38,254 bases of DNA from Prochlorococcus sp. AG-355-A09 (lineage in GTDB: Bacteria > Cyanobacteriota > Cyanobacteriia > PCC-6307 > Cyanobiaceae). The notes beneath the pieces were generated by a model. The model saw only the letters and a list, made by a program, of their open reading frames with translations. It ran no database searches and was not told where the DNA came from. Shown here in pieces: positions 1-9,657 of this stretch. Location of the stretch: the NCBI GenBank assembly GCA_003280995.1, contig QCDG01000014.1:1-38254 (forward strand). The letters run 5' to 3'. How positions within the stretch are numbered: position 1 is the first letter of the stretch; the number at the start of each line of letters is the position of its first letter. A program made the position numbers and the translations under genes.

Positions 1-2
1 TG

Positions 3-47
3 GAAGAACTTCAAGAAGAAATTATTGAATATTTAGAAAACAACTAA
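3..47 (+). CDS. C-terminal end of an unidentified protein (5' truncated)
   Basis: Only the last 14 codons and the TAA of a plus-strand reading frame lie in the window. They read EELQEEIIEYLENN, an acidic, probably helical tail. The frame is open to the left edge and stops 9 bases before the stop codon of the convergent metH gene, which fits the tight packing seen elsewhere. The fragment is too short to assign a family, and it could be a chance open frame, although the dense metH boundary favours a real gene end. Confidence 0.5.
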   Translation, partial: EELQEEIIEYLENN

Positions 48-56
48 AGATTTAGA

Positions 57-3000
57 TTAAGCGCTGAAATATTTAGCTTTTGAGTGCAGTGAAATGATAG
101 CTGTAGTACTTTGTTCTGGATGAAGTTGTTCAGATTCATCCATGGTCAAGCTTATTCTTTTTGCATCCAACAATGATAATTGTATGTTTGAATCAGATAC
201 TTTTGGACATGCAGGATAACCAAATGAATATCTAGCTCCTCTATATTTTTGAGCTAGTATTTCTCTATTTTTGTCTGGTTCTTCAGTCCTAAAACCACAT
301 TCAATACGAATTAATGCATGGACATACTCAGCTAGAGCTTCTGCTAATTGCACTGTAAGTCCATGGAATAATAAATAATCGCTATATTTATCTTCTTTAA
401 ATAATTTTTGAGAATATTCACTGGCAATATCGCCCATCGTTACTGCCTGCATAGGAAATATATCTATCGGTTTATCCTTTTTCAAATCACAATAAAAATC
501 AGCTATGCATAAATTATTCCCAGATTTTTGTCTTGGAAAATTAAATTCGGAAATTTTATTTAATGATTTATCATCAAATAAGAAAATACTATTATCTTTT
601 CTACCGCATCTGAAATATCCATAAACTGCTTTGGGTGAAATAAGTTTTTTTTCTACAATTGTCTCTAACCATCTATCTAGCAATGGTTTAGCATATGAAT
701 CCAAATAGTTATTGTATTCATCTACGCTTTGGTTTTTTCCTTTTTTTATTTGCCATTGTCCGCTAAATAGAGCTTTTGTATCTAAATAAAAAATTAACTT
801 ATTTAAATCTATATCAATCTCGTTCAAGACTTTCGTTCCCAAGAAAGGAGCTTGAATTGGTTCTTCTTCATTTATAAATTTAGATCTTATAAAATTTTCT
901 TTTAAATTTAATTTAGAAGTCTCTATATCTATAGATATTGATTTTTTAACAGCTTGAGAGTTGGACTTTGATGAGGCTAAATTAATATCTATTCCCTCAT
1001 TGTTGATGAATCCCTCTGTATTTGACCAATTACCCTTTTTTTTATTGTCCATATATTCATTCATGAATTTAAGATCAGTGAACGCATCTTTTCCGTATAA
1101 AATTTTCCCTTTATATATTTTGCTGCAGTCCTCATTTACAAATTTTGGGGTTAAGGCTGCACCTCCTAATATTACTGGTACACTAATATCTTCATTGTTA
1201 AAAGCTTCTAAATTATCTTTCATAAAAGCAGTTGATTTAACAAGTAATCCGCTCATAGCGATGCAATCTGCATTGTGCTTTTTTTGTGCATCTATAATTG
1301 CTGAAACATCTTGCTTTATTCCAAGATTTATTACGTCATAACCATTATTTGTAAGTATTATGTCAACCAAATTTTTTCCTATATCATGAACATCGCCTTT
1401 GACTGTTGCAATTAAGAGTTTTCCATTTGATATGTTTTCTTCCACAGTTTCCATATGTGGTTCTAAAATTGAAACGGCAAATTTCATTGTTTCGGCGGAT
1501 TGGAGTACAAATGGCAATTGCATTTGACCTGAGCCAAATAAATCACCTACAACTTTCATCCCATCTAGTAGAAAGGTATTAATTATTTCTAGAGGTTTAT
1601 ATTTTTTTAAAGCTTTATTTAGTTGATCCTCTAAACCTATTTTTTCTCCATCAATAATATGATTTTTTAGTCTTTCTTCCAGAGTTAGGTTTTTATTTTC
1701 TGAAGATGCTTTTTTGAAATCTTGAATAGATAAATCTTGAAAAGCTTTTGTTAATTCTACTAATGGATCATAAATACAAATATCATCTTCAAATTTTCTT
1801 TTGTCATATATCAAATCTAAGCAAAGCTTTTTGGTTTCTTCAGAAATTTTTGATAATGGCAAAATTTTATTTGGTGCGATGATAGCAGAATCTAATCCTG
1901 CTTTAATGCATTCATCTAAAAATATTGAATTTAGATTAATTCTGGATAATGGTGAAAGACCAAAACTAATGTTTGATATCCCAAGTATGATGTGAATCTC
2001 AGGAAAATTTTCACGAATTTTTGATATAGCAGTAATTGTTTCTTTAGCATTTAATCTATCTTCTTCTATCCCAGTAGATATTGGAAGAGCTAATGGATCA
2101 AAAAAGAGCTCATAATCAGACAAACCGCATTCCCTGGTTCTATTAATTGCTCGTTTAGCAATGTCATATTTTTTATTTGCATTCCTTGCCATTCCATCTT
2201 CATCAATAGTTCCTACAACAAGACCTGAACCATACCCCAAGGCTAAATTTAGAACTTGATCAAACCTTTCATTACCGTCTTCGTAATTGGTTGAATTTAT
2301 AATACATTTACCACCAGCTGACTTTAATCCACTTTCCATTTTGTCAGCATCTGTAGAGTCAATCATTAATGGCAAATTTATATTGGTAACAAGTCTTGAT
2401 GTTATTTCTTTCATATCTTTCACTCCGTCTCTCCCTACATAATCAACATTCACATCAAGAACGTGTGCATTTTCTTTTTGTTGTTGCTTGGCAATTGATA
2501 CTAGTCCATCCCAATCATCGTTATTTAACAACTCCCTTACCTTTTTAGATCCACTTGCATTTAATCTTTCGCCTACAATCAAAATAGAATTGTCTTGTTT
2601 GTACGGTACAGAATTATATATTGATGATGCAGAAGGAATATAGCCACTTAAATTGTTCTTACCATTTTTATTTGGCATTTCGTTATCAATAATTTCATCG
2701 ATTATTGAAGAAAGATATTTAATATGTTCGGGTGTTGTCCCACAACATCCACCTATTAATTGAACATTAAAGTCATATATAAAATTCATTAACTGCATCT
2801 TTAATTCTATTGGCTTTAATCTGTAGTGAGCAACACCGCCAATATTTTCAGGAAGTCCTGCGTTGGGAATACAGCTTATAGCGAAGGGAGAATTTTCAGA
2901 CAAATATTTAATATGTTCTTTCATTTGTTCTGGACCAGTAGCACAATTTAGTCCAAGGATATCTATATTAAACGGCTCTAATATTGTTAATGCAGAGGCA

Positions 3001-3623
3001 ATGTCAGATCCAACAAGCATAGTACCTGTTGTTTCCATTGTTATAGATACCATTATAGGTATATCTATATTTTTACTATCAAGTACTTCTTTAGAAGCTA
3101 ATAAGGCAGATTTTATTTGCAATACATCTTGACAAGTTTCAATTAAAAGTAGATCAACTCCTCCATCCGTAAGACCATATATCTGTTCTTTATATGATTC
3201 CTTTAATTCATCAAAATTTATATGTCCTAATGTGGGTAATTTAGTGGTTGGTCCAATTGAACCAGCAACAAACCTTGGCTTATCAACTGATGCATATTTT
3301 GCAGCAACTTTTTTTGCTATTAGTGCAGCATTTTTATTTATCTCATATGCCTTATTCTTAATATCATATTCATCAAGAACTATTGATGAGGCACCAAAAG
3401 TATTAGTTTCTATAACATGACAACCTGCTTCTAAGAATGAATTATGGACCTTTTCAACTATCTTTGGTGAGGATAAAACAAGGTTTTCATTACAACCCTC
3501 TAATTCTTTTCCTCCAAAGTCGTCTGCTGTAAGATTTAAGTTCTGAAATGATGTTCCAGTACCTCCGTCAAAAATTATTAATGGCTTTTCATCTCTATTT
3601 AGATAGGTTCTGAAAGATTCCAT
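57..3623 (-). CDS. metH: Cobalamin-dependent methionine synthase
   Basis: Transfers the methyl group of 5-methyltetrahydrofolate to homocysteine through methylcobalamin, giving methionine and tetrahydrofolate in the cytoplasm. The 1188-residue length fits full MetH. Domains in order: homocysteine methyltransferase (about 1-325) with zinc-binding cysteines in LNCATGP (near 225) and GGCCGTTP (near 291); pterin-binding domain opening with VGERLNASGS (near 346); cobalamin-binding domain with DVHDIGKN, whose His (near 745) is the lower cobalt ligand; and a C-terminal AdoMet reactivation domain with RTEEPDKN and RGARYSFGYPACP. The start is ATG. It lies 13 bases downstream of ilvE and is probably co-transcribed with it. 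The divergent gene beyond ilvE is cobN, so supplier and user of B12 are close together. No cobalamin riboswitch fits in the short gap. Confidence 0.98.
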   Translation of the reverse strand: MESFRTYLNRDEKPLIIFDGGTGTSFQNLNLTADDFGGKELEGCNENLVLSSPKIVEKVHNSFLEAGCHVIETNTFGASSIVLDEYDIKNKAYEINKNAALIAKKVAAKYASVDKPRFVAGSIGPTTKLPTLGHINFDELKESYKEQIYGLTDGGVDLLLIETCQDVLQIKSALLASKEVLDSKNIDIPIMVSITMETTGTMLVGSDIASALTILEPFNIDILGLNCATGPEQMKEHIKYLSENSPFAISCIPNAGLPENIGGVAHYRLKPIELKMQLMNFIYDFNVQLIGGCCGTTPEHIKYLSSIIDEIIDNEMPNKNGKNNLSGYIPSASSIYNSVPYKQDNSILIVGERLNASGSKKVRELLNNDDWDGLVSIAKQQQKENAHVLDVNVDYVGRDGVKDMKEITSRLVTNINLPLMIDSTDADKMESGLKSAGGKCIINSTNYEDGNERFDQVLNLALGYGSGLVVGTIDEDGMARNANKKYDIAKRAINRTRECGLSDYELFFDPLALPISTGIEEDRLNAKETITAISKIRENFPEIHIILGISNISFGLSPLSRINLNSIFLDECIKAGLDSAIIAPNKILPLSKISEETKKLCLDLIYDKRKFEDDICIYDPLVELTKAFQDLSIQDFKKASSENKNLTLEERLKNHIIDGEKIGLEDQLNKALKKYKPLEIINTFLLDGMKVVGDLFGSGQMQLPFVLQSAETMKFAVSILEPHMETVEENISNGKLLIATVKGDVHDIGKNLVDIILTNNGYDVINLGIKQDVSAIIDAQKKHNADCIAMSGLLVKSTAFMKDNLEAFNNEDISVPVILGGAALTPKFVNEDCSKIYKGKILYGKDAFTDLKFMNEYMDNKKKGNWSNTEGFINNEGIDINLASSKSNSQAVKKSISIDIETSKLNLKENFIRSKFINEEEPIQAPFLGTKVLNEIDIDLNKLIFYLDTKALFSGQWQIKKGKNQSVDEYNNYLDSYAKPLLDRWLETIVEKKLISPKAVYGYFRCGRKDNSIFLFDDKSLNKISEFNFPRQKSGNNLCIADFYCDLKKDKPIDIFPMQAVTMGDIASEYSQKLFKEDKYSDYLLFHGLTVQLAEALAEYVHALIRIECGFRTEEPDKNREILAQKYRGARYSFGYPACPKVSDSNIQLSLLDAKRISLTMDESEQLHPEQSTTAIISLHSKAKYFSA

Positions 3624-3636
3624 TTTTAGGTGAAAA

Positions 3637-4551
3637 TTATTTTAGAGAAATTCTTGTTACCCAATTATCATAGTCTTGAGAACGACCTTCTGTTATTTCT
3701 ATAAGCTTACTTTTTAATCTATTCATTATTGGTCTGTCACCATTTAATTCACTTGATTCAATTTTTTTAACTGGTGTAATTTTTGCTGCTGTACCAGTTA
3801 GAAAAACTTCATCTGCTATTAATAATTCTGTTTTATCAACAGGCCTTTCAATTACATTTATTCCAAATGAATTTGCTAATTCAATTACACTAGCTCTAGT
3901 AATACCCTCAAGGATATCTTGATCAACACCAGGAGTGATTAAGTCTCCATTCCTTACAATAAATAAATTCATACCACTAGCTTCGCTTACCTTACCACTT
4001 GAATTTAATAGCAGGGCTTCATCAAAACCCGATAAACTAGCTTCTGTTTTAGCTAATGAACTAGTAATATAAGCTCCACTTATTTTTCCTCTCAATGGGA
4101 GAGATCTATCTTCTTGTCTAGTCCAACTACTCATTCTACATGAAACCCCATCTGGGGATAGATAATCTCCTAGTTCAATACAATACATAAAGAAATCTGT
4201 TTCAATATTGTGTAACCTTGGAGCTATACCTAAATCGCTTGTATATACGAATGGTCTAATATAAATAGGTTTTTGTGGCTTATTTCTTTTTATAACTTCC
4301 TCTAAGGCTTTAAAAATATATTCTTCAGATATATCAGTTAAGAGTAATTTTGCACTTTGAGATAATCTTTTTATGTGTTTATCAGTTCTAAATAAAAGGA
4401 ATTCTTCTTTATTTGTAGGGTTAGGTATCGCTCGCATTCCTCCAAATGCAGCCGTACCATAATGTAGTGCATGAGTAGCTATTGATATTTTTGCTTCTTT
4501 AAATGGAATACATTTACCTTCGAACCAGGCGTATGGAAGAAATTCATGCAT
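3637..4551 (-). CDS. ilvE: Branched-chain amino acid aminotransferase
   Basis: PLP enzyme of fold type IV that interconverts branched-chain 2-oxo acids and Leu, Ile and Val with glutamate as amino donor. Visible family features are the N-terminal YAWFEGKCIPF, the HALHYGTAAFGGMRA segment, the PLP-lysine region GKISGAYITSS (Lys near 155), GFDEALLLNSSGKVSEASGMNLF, and a C-terminal DEVFLTGTAAKITPV. The frame can be opened upstream at a TTG two codons earlier, but ATG at 4551 (MHEFLPYAWF) is the more natural start and gives 304 residues, normal for the family. It precedes metH by 13 bases on the same strand and diverges from cobN across about 70 AT-rich bases. Confidence 0.96.
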   Translation of the reverse strand: MHEFLPYAWFEGKCIPFKEAKISIATHALHYGTAAFGGMRAIPNPTNKEEFLLFRTDKHIKRLSQSAKLLLTDISEEYIFKALEEVIKRNKPQKPIYIRPFVYTSDLGIAPRLHNIETDFFMYCIELGDYLSPDGVSCRMSSWTRQEDRSLPLRGKISGAYITSSLAKTEASLSGFDEALLLNSSGKVSEASGMNLFIVRNGDLITPGVDQDILEGITRASVIELANSFGINVIERPVDKTELLIADEVFLTGTAAKITPVKKIESSELNGDRPIMNRLKSKLIEITEGRSQDYDNWVTRISLK

Positions 4552-4623
4552 ATTCAATTTATTTAATTAAGGTAAACTTGTTTTATCCTACTTACGTATT
4601 CTAAACCTTATTTATATATAAAA

Positions 4624-7600
4624 ATGCACAGGATATTAAATGTAGCAGGAAATGAAAAGAATAATGATGATTTAATTGAGCAACCAGCGGCAGATTTTAT
4701 TTTTATAACAAGTGTAAAAGCTGATTTAAATCTCATATCAAAATTATTGTTAGAAAAAGAATTTGCTTCATTAAAAAATAATATAAGAGCTTTAGAAATT
4801 TCTAATTTAAATTCCTCAGCTCAAATAGATAATTATTTATTAAAAACAATTAATTATGCAAAAATTGTCATACTAAGAATTTTTGGCGATAAAGGTACAT
4901 GGAACTATGGAATTGAACAACTTTTAAATTGGCAAGCAGTCAATAAAAAAAGGAAGTTAGTAATACTATCAGGTACCGTTGATCAGGAAGTGTCCTTAAG
5001 TGAAATAAGTAGTATAGATAAAAATATTGCATTAAATATTTCTAGATTACTAAGATCGGGAGGAATGGAGAATTATAGAAAATTTCTTAATTGTTTAAAT
5101 TATCTAAAGGTAAATGAAACATTAATTCCTGATGAGTTTTTAAATATTAGTTTTTATCCAGATCCTTATTTATATGATTGGAAAATTGAAAAAGGAGAAA
5201 AGATTGGAATAATATCCTATAAATCACTTTTTTTGGCTAATGAAATTGAAGTAAACGAAAAACTTAACTTGCAGTTACGAAGATGCGGACTATCGCCTAA
5301 AACGTTATTTATTTCAACACTAAAAGATCATATTATTCAAAAGAAATTAATAGAAATTTTTAAAAAGGAAGATATTAAATTAATAATTACCACAACTTCA
5401 TTTTCTTCATCTCAAATCAAAAATAACGAATTAATTGAAAATTCTACAAATATTTTTACTTCTCTTAAAATTCCAATTTTACAGCTTCTCTCTTCAAATA
5501 GATCAAGAAAAAATTGGTTAAATTCATCCATTGGAATGAATTCATCTGATTTATTGATGCAAATAATTATTCCTGAATTTGATGGAAGGATTACTACCTG
5601 TCCTTCAGCATTTAAAGAAATAATTTCTAAAAAAAATACACTCTACAGTGAAATAACCAGTTACAAAGCTGATCAAGTAGGTATTAAATGGATTTCAAAA
5701 TTTGCAACAAATTATCTGAAACTTCAACAACTTAATAATTTTGAAAAAAAAATCTGTTTAATAATAAGTAATTATCCAGTAAAGAATGGAAGAATCGGTA
5801 ATGGTGTTGGTCTTAATACACCATCTTCGATAATAAATATTCTTAACTGGTTAAAAGAAGAAGGTTATGATCTTGGATCTTGTAATTATCCTCAAGATTC
5901 TTCGGAATTAATGTCAATACTTATAAAAACTAGAACTAATGATATTGAATCTCAAAATAATAAACCATTAGATTACTTACCACTTAGTGAATATTCAAAA
6001 TATTGGAATTATTTAGAACTTGAACCAAAAAATATTATTGTTAACCGTTGGGGCAAACCATCAGAAGCGATCGATCTTGATAATGAAGGCTTCTCAATAA
6101 ATGGTATTAGATTTGGAAAAATAACATTATTGATTCAACCTCAACGAGGTTATGACTCTTTCACTGATAGAGATATTCATTCTCCCGATCTTCCACCTCC
6201 CCATAGATATTTAGCACAATATTTTTGGATTGAAAAAGTTTTTAACGCAAATGCTATTTGCCATATTGGTAAACATGGGACTGTTGAATGGTTACCTGGC
6301 AAATCTATAGGTCTCAGTAATAAATGTTTTCCAAATATTATTTGTCCAGCAATTCCAAACATATATCCTTTTATCGTAAATGATCCTGGGGAAGGATCCC
6401 AAGCTAAAAGAAGAACTGCTGCAACAATTATTGATCATTTAACCCCTCCTTTGGATAGGTCAGAATTATATGGAAAATATTCAATATTAGAAAATTATTT
6501 AGACGAATATTTTGAAGCAAAATTATTAAATTCTAATCGGATTGAAATTATAGAAAAATCCATTTTTGAATTAATTAAAAAAGATTTTAACGAAATCACT
6601 TTAAATAATAAAAATAATCAAATTGAAGAGATTGATTCTTTTCTTTGCAAAATTAAAGAATCTCAAATTAGGACAGGTTTGCATATTTTTGGTAATAGGC
6701 AGAATGACATTAATGAAATAAATTTATTCTTGTGTGTCGCTAGAGTGCCAAATGCCAATAGAATTGGGATTGTTCAATATATAGCAAAACATTTAAAACT
6801 AGATTTGGATCCTTGGACAAATATATATGATCAAAAGTTAAGTGAAAAGGATAAAAAAATATTATTGACTTTTTCCAACAAAAACATTTTAAACTTTAGA
6901 ATGGCTATTGATTTTTTGGAACAACAAGCAAAGTATTTAATATATTTGTTTTTTTACAAAAAGAATACCAATATAAAAAATCTTGAGAAATATAAAAATC
7001 AGAAAATAATAGACTATTTCTTTAATGAAAAAAAACATAATAAGTATTTTTTATTATTAAAAAAAGAGATTCTATATCCAATCATTAATTCTTCATATAA
7101 TGAGAAATTATCATTTATTAATTCGTTAAATGGACAATATGTAAAAAGTGGTCCATCTGGAGCCCCTACGAGAGGTAAAACTGAAGCTTTACCCACTGGT
7201 AAAAATTTCTTTTCAGTTGATTCGAGAGGACTGCCAACTGAATCAGCATGGAGTGTTGGTTGTCAATCCGCCTCACAAATACTTGATTTATACAAACAAG
7301 ATAATGGAGAAGATTTAAAAAATATAGCAATATCTGTATGGGCAACATCCACAATGAGAAATGGTGGTGAAGACATTTGTCAAATACTATATTTATTAGG
7401 AGTACAGCCTATTTGGGATGGGCCCTCAAGAAGAGTAGTAGATCTAGAAATCATTCCTTTATCTGTTCTCGAAAGACCAAGGGTTGATGTTACTTTAAGG
7501 ATTTCAGGAATGTTTAGAGATGCATTTCCACAGTTAGTTAAATTAACTTCTAAAGCAATAAATCTTGTTTCTAATCTTAATGAGGATGATAAATTTAACC

Positions 7601-8361
7601 CTCTTGCTGGGGCATCAAGGGATGGTGATTCAATTAATCGTATATTTGGTTCAGCGCCAGGTTCATATGGAGCTGGACTACAAGAACTAATTTCTAATTC
7701 TAATTGGGAAAATATTGATGATTTTGGAGAATCTTTTCTTAATTGGAGTAAGTGGATTTACAGTGATAATCTTGAACCTATAGAGGATAAAAAATCATTA
7801 GAAAATGCTCTTAAAAATGTTCAGTTAGTTGTTCATAACCAAGATAATAAGGAACATGATATTTTAGATTCTGATGATTATTATCAGTTTCAGGGTGGCT
7901 TATCTTCAGCAGTAAAAAAATTGAGCGGTAAATTTCCTGAAATGTATCATGGTGATTTATCAAAATTTGGATTATCCAAAATTTCAAAATTACAAGATGA
8001 AATTAATAAAGTTGTTATATCAAGAATACTTAACCCTAAATGGATAAATGGAATGAAGGATAATGGTTATAAAGGAGCGTTTGAATTTTCAGCTACACTA
8101 GATTACTTATATGCTTTTGATGCTTCTACTGAAGTAGTCTCAGATTGGTGTTATGAGGAAGTTTATAAATCATGGTTATGTGATCTGGATCTTAGGAATT
8201 TCTTTCTAGAGAATAATCCATGGGCTTTAAGAGATATTGCACAAAGATTTCTTGAAATTGTAAATAGAAAAATGTGGAATAATTGTTCATCAGATGTCAT
8301 TGAAAATTTAAAGAACATAATTATTAATACTGATTCAATAATTGAAAAAAATGAATTCTAA
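4624..8361 (+). CDS. cobN: Cobaltochelatase large subunit CobN
   Basis: Large subunit of the ATP-dependent cobalt chelatase that inserts Co(II) into the corrin ring (hydrogenobyrinate a,c-diamide in the classical aerobic route). It belongs to the CobN/BchH superfamily. Seen here: HIGKHGTVEWLPGKSIGLS (about 542-560), the counterpart of the family's H-x-G-x-HG-x-x-E-(F/W)-LPGK; DPGEGSQAKRRTAA; GPSGAPTRGKTEALPTGKNFF; and a C-terminal GGLSSAVKKLSGKFPEMYHGD. At 1245 residues it matches cyanobacterial CobN. A ChlH (magnesium chelatase) identity is less likely from these motifs. No CobS/CobT partner is nearby; in cyanobacteria ChlI and ChlD are thought to serve as the AAA+ subunits (inference). Start is ATG with no clear Shine-Dalgarno. 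It ends 1 base before the convergent PHP gene. Confidence 0.95.
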   Translation: MHRILNVAGNEKNNDDLIEQPAADFIFITSVKADLNLISKLLLEKEFASLKNNIRALEISNLNSSAQIDNYLLKTINYAKIVILRIFGDKGTWNYGIEQLLNWQAVNKKRKLVILSGTVDQEVSLSEISSIDKNIALNISRLLRSGGMENYRKFLNCLNYLKVNETLIPDEFLNISFYPDPYLYDWKIEKGEKIGIISYKSLFLANEIEVNEKLNLQLRRCGLSPKTLFISTLKDHIIQKKLIEIFKKEDIKLIITTTSFSSSQIKNNELIENSTNIFTSLKIPILQLLSSNRSRKNWLNSSIGMNSSDLLMQIIIPEFDGRITTCPSAFKEIISKKNTLYSEITSYKADQVGIKWISKFATNYLKLQQLNNFEKKICLIISNYPVKNGRIGNGVGLNTPSSIINILNWLKEEGYDLGSCNYPQDSSELMSILIKTRTNDIESQNNKPLDYLPLSEYSKYWNYLELEPKNIIVNRWGKPSEAIDLDNEGFSINGIRFGKITLLIQPQRGYDSFTDRDIHSPDLPPPHRYLAQYFWIEKVFNANAICHIGKHGTVEWLPGKSIGLSNKCFPNIICPAIPNIYPFIVNDPGEGSQAKRRTAATIIDHLTPPLDRSELYGKYSILENYLDEYFEAKLLNSNRIEIIEKSIFELIKKDFNEITLNNKNNQIEEIDSFLCKIKESQIRTGLHIFGNRQNDINEINLFLCVARVPNANRIGIVQYIAKHLKLDLDPWTNIYDQKLSEKDKKILLTFSNKNILNFRMAIDFLEQQAKYLIYLFFYKKNTNIKNLEKYKNQKIIDYFFNEKKHNKYFLLLKKEILYPIINSSYNEKLSFINSLNGQYVKSGPSGAPTRGKTEALPTGKNFFSVDSRGLPTESAWSVGCQSASQILDLYKQDNGEDLKNIAISVWATSTMRNGGEDICQILYLLGVQPIWDGPSRRVVDLEIIPLSVLERPRVDVTLRISGMFRDAFPQLVKLTSKAINLVSNLNEDDKFNPLAGASRDGDSINRIFGSAPGSYGAGLQELISNSNWENIDDFGESFLNWSKWIYSDNLEPIEDKKSLENALKNVQLVVHNQDNKEHDILDSDDYYQFQGGLSSAVKKLSGKFPEMYHGDLSKFGLSKISKLQDEINKVVISRILNPKWINGMKDNGYKGAFEFSATLDYLYAFDASTEVVSDWCYEEVYKSWLCDLDLRNFFLENNPWALRDIAQRFLEIVNRKMWNNCSSDVIENLKNIIINTDSIIEKNEF

Positions 8362-8362
8362 A

Positions 8363-9010
8363 TTATCTACCTAATAGCGAAAGTCCATGACTATCTGTTC
8401 CGCATGTTTTTAGCATTGAATATTTATCTGCTAATTTATCTATTTCTGAACATACAAATAAACTAGGATTCCATACTTCATTAAGTTCATAATCGTACCA
8501 AACCTCTATTCCATCAATACCTTGTATTTTGGCCTCTGGAATTAATTTATAAAAGGGAATCCTGTATCTCGCTGGATGTGCAAGAAATGATAAACCACCA
8601 GCTAAATTTATTGCTTTTATAACTGATTTAATATTTAAATCATTACCTATTGGAGACTCTCCAAGGATGTAGGGATTTAGGTATTTACTTTTTATATCTA
8701 TTCCCAATCCAATTACATGTACTAAACATCCTAAAATCAAACAATTAATTTCTATTCCCGAAATTAATGTAAAGGAATCTTTAGGATAATTTTTGAGTAT
8801 ATTATTTTTTTTTATATATTCATGAGCTTTAATTGTATGATGATCGGTTATTGATAAAAATTTCAAGTTATTTTTATAAGCTTGATCTAAAAGTTCATAT
8901 GGTTCTAAACTTCCATCACTAAATTTTGTATGACAGTGAAAATTAATATTATTAGGACAACTATTTTTATTAATATTGGAAGTTAATTTTACTAAGTCAT
9001 CCCTATTCAT
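8363..9010 (-). CDS. PHP-domain phosphoesterase (TrpH/RNase AM-like)
   Basis: A 215-residue metal-dependent phosphoesterase of the polymerase-and-histidinol-phosphatase family. The metal-binding pattern is complete: NFHCHTKFSDGS (HxH), SITDHHT (DHH), the Glu of SGIEINC, the His of HVIGLGID, FLAHPARY, and the terminal CGTDSHG (D-x-H). It resembles stand-alone TrpH/RNase AM proteins, several of which act as 5'-3' exonucleases on short RNAs or on 3'-phosphoadenosine 5'-phosphate; the substrate here is not decided by sequence. Its ATG overlaps the 3' end of hemJ by 8 bases, implying translational coupling. It is somewhat shorter than the roughly 280-residue bacterial TrpH proteins but has no missing motif. 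Confidence 0.85.
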   Translation of the reverse strand: MNRDDLVKLTSNINKNSCPNNINFHCHTKFSDGSLEPYELLDQAYKNNLKFLSITDHHTIKAHEYIKKNNILKNYPKDSFTLISGIEINCLILGCLVHVIGLGIDIKSKYLNPYILGESPIGNDLNIKSVIKAINLAGGLSFLAHPARYRIPFYKLIPEAKIQGIDGIEVWYDYELNEVWNPSLFVCSEIDKLADKYSMLKTCGTDSHGLSLLGR

Positions 9011-9569
9011 TACTTAATGAATTCTCATTTTTCTTTCTAATCTTTGCATATAATTGAATTGAAGCCAACATGAAAATAATTAGTCCAACTACGCTCCATG
9101 TAGCAATACTAGTTGGAAAATTATTTTTAAAAATAACTAAAAGTACAATTATAAATAATAATAAAGTAGGCAATTCATTTAATAATCTAAGGTTTTTTGC
9201 TGAAATGGTTGAAGTACCATTTTGTAATGAATACATTATTTTATAACAATAAGAATGATAAATTACTAATCCCAAAACAAAAGAAATTTTAATTTGCAAC
9301 CACTTCTCACTTAACCAACTTGGTTGCATAATAACCATGCAAATAGCCATACTTAAAGCTAATATCATCCCGGGTGTTGTGATTATATTCGCCAGCCTTT
9401 TTTCCATCAAGGTGTATTGTTTATTAAAGGCAATTTTTAATTCATTATCCATATTTTTAGATTCTTCATGATATATAAAAAGTCTTACTAAATAAAAAAG
9501 TCCCGCAAACCAAACGATTACACCAATAATGTGAAGTGATTTAAACCAGAGATATGCTTCAGCTGCCAA
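9003..9569 (-). CDS. hemJ: Protoporphyrinogen IX oxidase, HemJ type
   Basis: Integral membrane enzyme that oxidises protoporphyrinogen IX to protoporphyrin IX, the last shared step before heme and chlorophyll branch. The 188 residues carry about five hydrophobic segments (roughly 10-30, 58-80, 92-112, 130-147, 152-172). The N-terminal YLWFKSLHIIGVIVWFAGLF with His13 (a conserved, probably heme-binding histidine), the following LVRLFIYH, EKRLANIITTPGM and the LNELPTLLL segment are HemJ hallmarks. The only workable start is TTG: an in-frame TAA lies four codons upstream and no ATG precedes the first conserved membrane segment. It overlaps the downstream PHP gene by 8 bases and sits 88 bases after uvrC. 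Confidence 0.92.
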   Translation of the reverse strand: MAAEAYLWFKSLHIIGVIVWFAGLFYLVRLFIYHEESKNMDNELKIAFNKQYTLMEKRLANIITTPGMILALSMAICMVIMQPSWLSEKWLQIKISFVLGLVIYHSYCYKIMYSLQNGTSTISAKNLRLLNELPTLLLFIIVLLVIFKNNFPTSIATWSVVGLIIFMLASIQLYAKIRKKNENSLSNE

Positions 9570-9657
9570 ATTACTAGATTAATTTAAAAATATATGTTTT
9601 TAATATAGTTATATTTAACAATATCAAGAAATCTATTTTTCAAAATTTAATTAATAT

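Noticed and set aside
961..1341. 126-codon open frame antisense to metH
   Set aside because: It lies entirely over conserved cobalamin-binding sequence of metH and has no recognisable domain or ribosome site.
3624..4623. Cobalamin riboswitch controlling metH or cobN
   Set aside because: The gaps are 13 bases (ilvE-metH) and about 70 AT-rich bases (ilvE-cobN); neither can hold the conserved B12-box structure.
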